A DNA stretch of 64,000 bases from Quercus robur (taxonomy: Eukaryota > Streptophyta > Magnoliopsida > Fagales > Fagaceae): assembly GCF_932294415.1 (NCBI RefSeq), contig NC_065535.1, positions 96,612,862 to 96,676,861 of the forward strand, read 5' to 3'. The first letter of the stretch is position 1. Each line of letters starts with the position of its first letter. Below the pieces are notes generated by a model. The model was given only the letters and a program-made list of their open reading frames with translations, did no database searches and was not told the DNA's origin. A program made the translations under genes and the position numbers. This document shows, piece after piece, positions 55,790 to 64,000 of this stretch.

Positions 55790-56084
55790 CTTTTGTATCC
55801 CTAACATTATTCAATAAATAACTAAAAAAGATATACGATTTATTCTTTAGTTTTGTTTCAAAGTGAGTTATTTGAAAATTTGGACTTTGAACCAAATTAA
55901 AAAATAATAATAATAATAATTAGTTTAGGAGAAAATTTTCAGGTTTTTATCTTAAGTTAGCATTTTATGATTTTTTTTATAATTAAAATAGTATCAATAG
56001 TGAACTATGTGAAAATGATTTTGCATTAATCACAACTTTCCACATAAGAAATTGTTACAAAATGTTGACTTTGTAAACAATTTT

Positions 56085-56395
56085 TTTTTTAGATGAGGTA
56101 GACGTTGTTTATTACGAAAACACCAGAGCAAGTTTAGAAGATGTGCTAAAACTGATTCCATGCACATAGATTCACCCTCCTCTTCTATTAAAAATAAATC
56201 CATAAATAAATGATTCACCCTCTGCCTCTTTTGCAAGCGTTGCCAATGCATGAGCCATTGATTTCCTTCTCATCTTTTGCAAGGCTAAACAAATACCATC
56301 CCATGGTTTCTGCTTGTTACACCTATTGAATCGCATGCATTATTGCTAGAGCCTCGACTTCTTCATAATAGATTTTTTTATATCGTGTAACTGTT
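56085..56395 (-). pseudogene. LINE RNase H remnant, unit 3
   Basis: The third copy of the block, with a T run (about 56081-56090) marking the LINE poly(A) end. It is cut at 56403 by the Helitron and continues at 60353 ('atatggttatggacctcac'). Confidence 0.75.
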
Positions 56396-56420
56396 AGTCC
56401 TCTTCTATACTACTATTTAA

Positions 56421-56793
56421 GAGCATCTCCAACAGGAGAGTTAAACACAAAATCTTTTCTACTATAGAGAGTAAACCCACAAAATAGGTCTCCAATGGAC
56501 TCTCTATATCCAGAATTTTTTTTGGTTCATGAACAGTAGCTCATCAAGTCTGATGGGCTACTGTTCATTCTTCAAATGTTTTTTTCCTATTATAATAATC
56601 AAGTATTTAATAAAAAAATGTTGGAAGATGTGTAATTATTAAAAAAAGAATAAATAATGAATAAAAAATAATATTTAAATGAGATAGAGAATCTATTGGA
56701 AAGTATATTTGAAAAAGTGGGTAGTTAAAAGGTAAAAGTCACTGTTCATTCTCCAACCAGTATAAAAATTTGCCACATCTGCTGGAGATGCTC
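56421..56793. mobile_element. MITE, PIF/Harbinger-like (TSD TAA), inside the Helitron
   Basis: 373 bp with terminal inverted repeats GAGCATCTCCAACAG and, in complement, GAGCATCTCCAGCAG. TAA is duplicated at 56418-56420 and 56794-56796. Removing it restores the Helitron 5' region as it appears at 16027 ('tactatttaaagggcttccctgtttagattcc'). Confidence 0.9.
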
Positions 56794-57131
56794 TAAAGGG
56801 CTTCCCTGTTTAGATTCCTCATTTTTTTTTATGTCTAAAATACCTTCATCATACCCACTTACAAGTTTTCAACTAACGAGGATAAATATGTAAATTAAAA
56901 CTCTTACATTTTAAGACCCACAAACTCACGTACACTTTGCAGTTTCTATCTCACTTTCTATCTCTCATTCTTCTTCAGATTGAAGATATTTAGTTTAGCT
57001 CTACATCCTCATTTCTTTTTTCTTTAGATTAAAAACATTTACTGTCAGAAACTCCAACAAATTTTTAGGTTCTATCTTTTGCAAGTTCTTCTTTGTTTTC
57101 TTTTCTTTTTGTTTATGATTGACTTTCTTTA

Positions 57132-57167
<36 letters not shown>

Positions 57168-58223
57168 TGTGTATCACGTTAACTCTTTTTTTTTCTTTTT
57201 TTCTTTTTTTTAAATGTAATTTTGAAATGAATGGTTCCTTCATATACTCTACCACTATACTTCTTAATGAATTGTCATTTCATATTGTAGGTATTGTAAT
57301 CCAAAGACAGAACTGCTTTATGCTACAAAAGAAGTATTCAAAATCATTTGTAAATAGTTAAACAATATGGCTTCCCTTACCTCCTTTAGTAGCCTTCGTT
57401 TACATTTTATTTAAAATTTTGGAATTGAAATAAAAATAGTTACCACAATACTCCCTGATTAATGATCAAAATATAAATGATCAATTATTATTTCCTTCTC
57501 CTTCCTCACCTTTTTTTTTCTTTTTAAGGAAGTTTTTTTTACCATCATTGTATATGTTTTTGGTGTTAAATTTTTTTATTTTTTTATTTAGGAATGTAGC
57601 AACCTTGAGTTCTATTTTATATATATATATATATATGTATGTATCACGTTAACTCCCTTTTTTTTTTTTCTTTTTCTTTTTTTTTAAATGTAATTTTGAA
57701 ATGTAAACTCCTTTTTTTTTACTTTTTTTTTTAGATCTCCATTAGTTATTTATTTAAATAGTTGATGATGTGGTGATAAGATTTCAAAGAGTCCATGATA
57801 GAGTTAAATTCTAAAAAATCTTTATCTTTATTCTAAACAATTTTAATAAGATTTTCAGAAAAAATGATCTCATCAAAATTTAAATCAAACACAAACTCTT
57901 ACAAACTTATGCTATTATCTTTAATAACACGCATGCTAACTTTGGTTTGTTGATTAAAGTTTTTTTTTTTTTTTTAAATACTTGATTTAACCCTAATTCT
58001 TTTATCTCTCGCAGGTTCACGTACGCACAAATTTTTTGGATTGCATTGAGTCATTGGAATGGAATATTAGATAAGTTCGGATGAGAGATTTTACAAGAAT
58101 TATTATATGTATTAAACCTCACATAAAGTGGTTGTTATCTAAGAAATTGTTGTAAATTTGTAATAGAAACTATATTTATCATTTGTATAATTCTATGTCA
58201 AATTCAATTTAAATTTTTTATAA

Positions 58224-59463
58224 TTTAAATTTCCCTAAAATTTAGCCTTTTATTTTCTTTCAAAATCATATATGTTAGTGCCTAAATATAAGGTGTAAGG
58301 ACTGAATTTGGATTGGACCCAGTATAGGATTGGGTTTTAGCCCAATAAGCCCAAACAATGAATTTGTAGAGCATGGGTGAAAGAATTGGTTTTACTCCAG
58401 AAGAAAGACAATAAAAGTTGTTGGTTTATTAAGACTATTAAACACAAATAGGATAAGAAAATTTGTCATTGGCACGGCCTGAGGAGCTTATGTTATAATG
58501 TCTTGGACATGAGCAAAGTTACAAGAGTTCACAGTATTCTTACAAAGATTTCTTGATTTTTCCCCTCCTACGCCTTTAGGCCACCTTCCCATGCTATATA
58601 CTACAATCTTGGTGTCATCTCCACCATACATGTGTAGGTTAGATGCAAGGAACTCCTTCTTGTCCCATCCAACACCCCCCAAAACCATCAACTAGTAGCT
58701 GTACAGCTGCTTGGCCACTGTTCAGGTATCACCTCCACATTAATGCAGCTAGAGAGTTAGTTGGGAGGCATTTAATGTGGAGGTAGCAGTTTTTGAAGAT
58801 ATTTGTTTCTTCCCTTTACTCATCCTTTGTCCAACATCCAACTCCTAATTGTGATGCAACCTTGAAGAATGTTTGAGATGATAGCACATTCTTACTGACC
58901 TCAGATCCCCGTTTCCGAGATAACTTTTCTCCTCGGACGTATGTTGGACTTATCACATACTATCTTTATTTTTCTTCTTATACCATTCCCATTATAACCT
59001 AATTTGACCACCCTCGGATTGGTTAATATCCTCGGATTAGGCCATAGGCCCAATTCGTACAGCTTTAATAATACCTCCTGACTAACTGGCCCCTACAATA
59101 GCCCCTCAAAATCCTCATTTCCTCCCGAGGAGTCGAAAAGCAAGATTTTTTTTCCCCTAAAATATGAAGAGATTTACCCAAAAAAAAAAACAAAAAGAGG
59201 AAAACGTGAATTTGGGTTAAAAAAAAAGGGTGGTCGGGTAGTTTTTAAATGTGGAATAGAAAGTGGGATTTTTTTTTTTAAATAGTTCATGGATAGAACA
59301 TGGGATTTTTTTTTTAAACCTATAGTTTTTCTTTTCTTTTTTTGATAAACTTTTAAATAAGGATAGGGTCACACCAATTCCCCACCTTAATCTTTTAAAT
59401 TTCCCTAAAATTTAGCCTTTTATTTTCTTTCAAAATCAGATATGTTAGTGCCTAAATATAAGG
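58224..59463. repeat. 70-bp direct repeats flanking an LTR insertion
   Basis: 58224-58293 and 59394-59463 ('tttaaatttccctaaaattt' to 'gtgcctaaatataagg') differ at one base. A second homologous pair, 'aaaatatgaagagattt' near 59158 and 'aaaatatggaagagatttt' near 59521, shows that the duplicated tract is longer and that an LTR inserted into one copy. Confidence 0.8.
58294..59097 (-). mobile_element. LTR with adjoining polypurine tract, truncated element
   Basis: + strand start TGTAAGGACTGAATTTGG, end GGCCCCTACA. It is followed by 'atagcccctcaaaatcctc', the same polypurine-tract sequence as next to the 3' LTR of the element at 35625. About 45 bp of internal sequence remains (to about 59145), so this is a 3' LTR with a stump of the interior, not a clean solo LTR. 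No right-hand target duplication is present. Confidence 0.8.
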
Positions 59464-60303
59464 ATATGGATGGAGAAGTTATAGTAGTGGTTTTATAGTA
59501 GAAGTCTTTTTTTTTTCCCAAAATATGGAAGAGATTTTAAAAAAAAAATGGAAAACGTGAATTTGAACTTAAACGTGAATATGGATGTTGTTCCTGTTGC
59601 TATGAACTTAAACTACATTTAGTGTACTTTTGTTCAATAAAAAATTTAGAAGAACAGCATTGACGAATTAAAATAAAAGTTCATTATTATATTGGGTTTT
59701 TGTTAAACCACCTTTAATAATACTTTATGGTATTTTTTTTTTCTTCTCAACAAACAATCATGAAGTTTTTATACAATTTTTTTTCTAGATACTTCTAATC
59801 ATTAATTCCCAATTGTATTAGCCTTTTGTTAAGGTTAAAGCACCATTTAATACTTTATTAAAAATAAAAAATCTCAAAATACAATTGTGGTTTTATACAA
59901 TTAATGTGTATCTCTTGCCATAAAATTTTCAATTTAAGCTTTCATTTACTTATGTTATGGATGTGTAGTAAATGACTAAATTTTAGGATTAAAAAAAAAA
60001 ACTACATTTTAGGATTAGACAAAAAATGACAACTGTCATACATAAAATTTGAAAAAAAGAACAATATCAACAACACCAAAAAGGAAAAAACACAAAAAAA
60101 AAAAAAGAAAGAAAAAAAACGTGGATGGGTAGTTACTAAATTTTAGGATTTTTTTAAGAGCATTTCCTTTAACAAAAATCTTATTAATTTACTACTCCAT
60201 AGAAAATGTTACGTATCTTATAAATTTTTTTGGTAATTGAAAAATGTAGTAATCCCAAATTATTATAAATGCTCTAAATTAACCCTTACCCAAAAAATAG
60301 AAG

Positions 60304-60350
60304 AGCCTCTGAGCACGCGCGTGAGCGCGTCACGCGCGTGCTCAGAGGCT
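60304..60350 (+). repeat. Perfect 21-bp hairpin at the Helitron 3' end
   Basis: Arms 60304-60324 and 60330-60350 are exact complements (AGCCTCTGAGCACGCGCGTG plus A), with loop GCGCG. GC-rich in an A/T-rich region. It overlaps the CT of the terminal CTAG. Confidence 0.95.
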
Positions 60351-60352
60351 AG

Positions 60353-60880
60353 TATATGGTTATGGACCTCACAACGAAAATGGTGTTACATGTAATTTGT
60401 TACGTAAGATGCTCCCTTGGACGACACTTAATAGTCTATTTGAAAAAGAAAAATTACCTACTTTAAATTTTAATTAATGTTTATCTCTTCTTTTAAATGA
60501 GACATATATTGTACTCATTATATCTCTAAGTGTTCATGTGATACAATTAATTTTTTTTAGCTTTTTTAAGTGGTTTATTTTTTTGAAAAAAATGACTTAG
60601 AAATATATTAAAAAAAAGTTTATGGGAAAATTTTTTACTTTTTTGTTCACTTAAAATTTTTTTTTCCAATTAATTAGCATGTTATAATTTGAGTATAATT
60701 ACAATAGTGTTAGTAGTGAACTATGCAAACCTGATATGGTATTAATCACAATTTGCCAATTAATAAGTTGCGACAAAAAAATTTATAAAATTCTTTTGTA
60801 CCCCTAACACCTAACATTGATTGTTCAATAAAAGGTTGATTTTGAAAGTAAAATTTCTTTTTTAGATGAAGATATAAGTT
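60353..60880. repeat. Continuation of repeat unit 3 after the Helitron
   Basis: Carries the 'ttatggacctcacaa', 'gtaatttgttacgtaagatg', 'tttaattaatgtttatctc' and 'gtactcattatatctctaag' sections in the same order as after units 1 and 2. Confidence 0.7.
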
Positions 60881-61330
60881 GTTTATAACAAATACACTTA
60901 AGCAAGTTTACAAGATGTGTAGGAACCAATTCCATTCAAAATTGATTCACCCTCTATTTCCCTTGCAAGCTTTGTCAATGCATGAGCTATTGAATTTTCT
61001 ACTAATCTTACATGACTAAATCGATACCATCCCATAGTTTTTGTGCAATCCATTGTGGTTATTTACGATCATAGATGATAAGATGAGCCTCCTTCAAATT
61101 CACAAATCCCAAAGTCCAATCTTGCATGCAAGTTTCACCACACGTCTTGCTGCTAGAGCCTCGATTTCTTCAAATCAGATTTATTATATTATGTAACAGT
61201 TACTTTTCGTATATGGTTATGGACTCATAATGAAAATGGCGTTACATGCAATTTGTTACAAAAAAACCCATCTCAGACGACGTTACATAGTCTAAGTGCC
61301 TACGTAAGATGTCATCTCAAACGACGTTAA
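60881..61330 (-). pseudogene. LINE RNase H remnant, unit 4 (most complete)
   Basis: On the minus strand: EIEALAARRVVKLACKIGLW, then (frameshifted) a stretch like 'GSSYHL', 'ILSHVRLVENSIAHALTKLA' after correction of one-base changes, and 'REIEGESI'. This unit keeps about 60 bp that the others lost between the two landmarks, so it best shows the RNase H ancestry. T-rich poly(A) end at about 60859. Confidence 0.75.
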
Positions 61331-61687
61331 ATAGTCTAAATTCCATTTAGGAAAGAAAAAAATCACCTACTTAAATCTTAATTTATCAACATTATATTTT
61401 TTTACCTTGAGATTTGAAAAGGTCAAAATTTATTTGGCCTTTTTTTTTTTTTTTTTTTTTTTGAAAGGTGGCCTATTTTTTAGCAATAGAGTACTACTAT
61501 TACTAATTTACTATGTAAAAACAAAACGAAAAATGAAAATACAGATTTTTCTTTTTTTTTTTAAGCCGAAAATACAGATTTTTCAGAACATGAGATTTTT
61601 TTTTTTTTTAATAATCCAGAACCTGGATAATGATATTAACGTCTGACACTTGACGCAAATCCTCTGACATAAACGCTGAAAACCCAC
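61331..61687. other. Upstream region of the PHD gene
   Basis: T-rich tracts (61441-61462, 61590-61602) and no other gene. The promoter of the PHD-finger gene presumably lies here. Confidence 0.45.
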
Positions 61688-61695
61688 TATAAATA
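61688..61695 (+). promoter_or_regulatory. TATA box of the PHD-finger gene
   Basis: TATAAATA followed about 30 bp later by a CT/CA-rich leader (from about 61720). It leads into a 5'UTR exon ending at a GACAG|GTAAAG donor (61847/61848). Confidence 0.55.
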
Positions 61696-61847
61696 CAATC
61701 CCAATGCCACGGTTGCCACCCAACATTGTTGTGTTTTCTCACTGGCTCAAGTCTCAAACACAATCTTTTTAGCTTTTCATTACACAAGGGTCTTCTACCC
61801 AAGCTTCATTGCAACATTTTTAGCTGTTTGGTTTGCAAATTTGACAG

Positions 61848-62347
61848 GTAAAGGTCTGTGCTTTATTCTATTTTTTTGGTCTTCTTTCTCAGATGGGTCT
61901 TCATAGAATTACCCAAATTAAAAAAAGGTCATTTCTGTGATGACCAAGTTTTAGAGAGACAAAAAAAGCGTCAACTTTCAGAGAAGGAACATCTTAAATT
62001 ACTTTTCTGATTTTTACAAGGTCTATCTCTCACAAGTTGGTTTTTTTAATGTATAATAAAGAATTTCATATATTGCTCAGAATGCTGTTCTAGTATTTGG
62101 TTTAATATATCTTTTGTTTTGTTTTATATTATTGTGTTATACATATATTTTTAGGCTTTCATTCCACATTACTTTTTATGATTAATTCTCTTTTCCCTTA
62201 GATTTGCAAATTTATTGTTACATTCTTTGCTTCTTTTTTGCAAATGGGACTGTGATAATTTAGCATAAGTTTAGTTTAACTTGATCGTGGTGGGGAGAGA
62301 GAGAGAGATGGTGTATGTATATCTGATATTTCTTGTTTATTTGACAG
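61848..62347 (+). other. 5'UTR intron of the PHD-finger gene
   Basis: Donor GTAAAG at 61848 and acceptor 'tatttgacag' ending at 62347. About 500 bp, T-rich. Leader introns of this kind are common in housekeeping-type plant genes. The boundaries are inferred from splice signals. Confidence 0.55.
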
Positions 62348-62429
62348 GGTTTCTCAGCTTTTGAGTTTCAAGGATTTGGGTTGCCCTGGGATTAATTTTG
62401 GAAGTTAGATAGTGTTTGGTTCAAAGATT

Positions 62430-63733
62430 ATGGCAAGGAAGAATAGGAGAAAGAAGGAAGAGATTGCAGAAGATTACTGCTTCATCTGCAAAGATGGAGG
62501 GTTGCTCATGGTCTGTGAGTACAAGTGAGTTCTCAAAAAAACCACAACTTTTTTCATTTGGGCATGCCAATTATTTATTTTAAAAAATTCAAAAGTTGGT
62601 CCTCTCAATCTTTAGTAATAAGGGCAGTTTTGTCATTTACAATGCTATGGAAGAGAGAGTTGGAAAAAATAAAATAACGGGGTGTCCAAATCAGTATCAA
62701 ACATGTTTGTTTGTTGGATTTGTTGCACGTGCCATGCATATGATTGAGTGAGGAATGTAAGGCACCTGTGGTGGAGGGTAGCTCATTGGCTTTGGAATTA
62801 TTATTATAACTGTGATATATATAGCAAGGGTGTGGTACCTGGATTGAATGAACAGTAAATTTGGATGAAATATTTTGGTCCTTTTATTTTTATATGGTCA
62901 CTTTTGTTTTTGTGGTATTAGAATGATTTTTAAATAATCTGCCCAAAATTTGGATAAATTAACTTGTCATTACCTGATTACCAACCCTTTCTGATGGTGG
63001 GTTGCTGCAGCTTAATGACTTCTGCTGCTAAGTGTTTACTGCTGCTGGTTTTCCACCTCTACAATCTGATCCATATGTCTAAAATAAAACTTAAAATGCT
63101 AGGTTAAGTCATCAAAGATATTGTAGGTGTAGTATTGGTTTCAGAATTAAGAAACTTGTAATTTAATACATTTGCTTTGTGGTAAACAGTATTTAGATAC
63201 AAGCTTGGCATTTAGGCACACGAGTATTACTATGATATATTACTAACGGCACCGGATGATTTGAAAGTCTGTTCAAATTTATGATTTTGCTAATATCTTA
63301 CATGTTTGATCAAAGGAATTGTATATCTACTTTTAGTTTTCAGAATTAAGAAACTTGTCATGGTGCATATTTGATTTCTGGTTACCAGTTCCCTGCTACA
63401 AACTTGGTCTTTGCTAGCACAAGCATGCTATGTTTCTAACGGGCTAGGTGATTAGGGATGCTGGTCAGATGTATAAATTCCTATATATCCTATATAACTG
63501 GATACTGATACATCTCTTTCTCCTAAGAACTTTCAAATATAATTGGAAATTATTATGTCTCTCTCCTAAGAACTTTCATATAAAATATACTTTTTGGTGT
63601 GGTGTCAAAAGACATTTTCAGTTTTTTTTTTATAGCATATTCATTTCTTTCAGGGATTGTCTTAAAGCGTATCATCCTCATTGTGTGGGAAGAGATGATT
63701 CTTTTGTGAAGACTGTAGATCGCTGGACTTGCG
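62430..63733 (+). CDS. PHD-finger protein, first two coding exons (SWIB/Plus-3/GYF family likely)
   Basis: Partial nuclear protein gene that continues past the window. Exon 1 (62430-62524) encodes [20 protein letters not shown], then [12 protein letters not shown]. Exon 2 (63654-63733) encodes [19 protein letters not shown], then TVDRWTCG. Together they form the first half of a PHD zinc finger: C-x2-C, C-x4-C shifted to CEYKDC, then H-x2-C (HPHC) and a further C in WTC. PHD fingers read histone H3 tails. The spacing 'CxxxDGG.L..C......KAYHP.C..RD..F' matches the plant PHD-SWIB-Plus3-GYF group (NERD or C3H44-like, At5g63700-like), but the diagnostic SWIB, Plus-3 and GYF domains would lie outside the window. 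Splice sites are canonical: CAA|GTGAGT, TTTCAG|GG, GCG|GTTAGC. The ATG is the first after the 5'UTR acceptor. Confidence 0.82.
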
Positions 63734-64000
63734 GTTAGCTACTAAATTTTATCTATGATGATACTTCTGTGTAATATTCTGTCATTTTGAATGAATTCTA
63801 CTGTTCAAGCATCATGCAGATTAGGTATATGTGAAATACATGGAGCCTGACAACACATCCCTTTTTTATGTATGATACATATGATATGCGTGCCACAACC
63901 TTTTCCCCATTTTGATTATCCTAGATGTCACACCTGCCGCATTATCTTAATGGTTTAGGGAAATAGCACCATTTAAATCTGGACCAGATTTTTGCCTATT
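63734..64000 (+). other. Intron of the PHD-finger gene running off the window
   Basis: No acceptor with a plausible continuing PHD exon was found before the edge. Confidence 0.5.

Larger units (their letters stand above)
56404..60352 (+). mobile_element. Non-autonomous Helitron, 3949 bp, with intact termini
   Basis: Starts TCTATACTACTATTTAA and ends in a 21-bp-stem hairpin running into CTAG at 60349-60352, followed by T. No target duplication. Joining the flanks ('cctct' and 'tatatgg') recreates 'cctcttatatgg', which is the sequence of sister unit 1 at 53346-53358 ('ctcctcttatatgatcatgg'), with close matches in units 2 and 4. Those are natural empty sites. No Rep/helicase frame is present. 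Inside are a PIF/Harbinger MITE (56421-56793) and an LTR fragment with a 70-bp duplication (58224-59463). The host dinucleotide is TT here, not the usual AT. Confidence 0.85.

Overview
The window looks like repeat-rich nuclear DNA from a flowering plant, almost certainly a woody eudicot. The evidence is the A/T-rich base composition, a coiled-coil NLR gene, a DYW-type PPR gene, plant LTR elements with a tRNA-Asp-like primer site, LINE ORF2 remains with RNase H domains, tRNA-derived SINEs, Helitrons and Mutator-type foldback elements. The dominant LTR family reminds me of Fagaceae (oak, chestnut), but that is an impression and no search was run.

Only three convincing protein genes are present, all on the + strand. 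They are an intronless CC-NBS-LRR immune receptor (28462-31311), an intronless PPR-DYW organelle RNA-editing factor (44273-46183), and the first two coding exons of a PHD-finger protein that runs off the right edge (62430-63733 and beyond, with TATA box and 5'UTR intron from about 61688). A fourth candidate is one spliced-looking exon of unknown identity (41526-41647). They are not a functional cluster; each stands alone between repeats. Gene remains include a duplicated NLR 3' end (31740-32082), a processed copy of the eIF2B beta subunit just behind the PPR gene (46257-46790), and a fragment resembling the C-terminus of phosphopantothenate-cysteine ligase (33603-33893).

Layout: 1-12 kb is nested solo LTRs plus a 5'-truncated LINE with an 18-bp target duplication. 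12-20 kb holds a solo LTR inside an older LTR-like repeat, a SINE with a 17-bp duplication, a long-inverted-repeat element and local tandem repeats. 20-28 kb holds a hAT-type MITE, copia gag and LTR remains, a decayed LINE and a Mutator-like element with about 200-bp inverted ends. 28-32.5 kb is the NLR and its duplicated 3' end. 32.5-41 kb holds Helitron-like ends and a complete non-autonomous LTR retrotransposon (35625-39457, minus strand). 41-50 kb holds the candidate exon, the PPR gene, the eIF2B retrocopy, SINEs and a CGGTCC-rich array. 50-52 kb is a Mutator-like foldback element inserted inside another inverted-repeat element. 53-61 kb is a series of four diverged units, each with a dead LINE RNase H end. 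It is broken by a solo LTR and by a 3.9-kb Helitron whose exact empty site is preserved in the sister units.

No new biological system was found. The most instructive structures are the Helitron with its built-in empty sites, the nested insertions with readable target duplications, two insertions flanked by unusually long (50 and 70 bp) direct repeats, and an NLR with an MNK tripeptide where MHD is expected. Boundaries of elements with target duplications are exact to the base as read by eye; other repeat boundaries are approximate.
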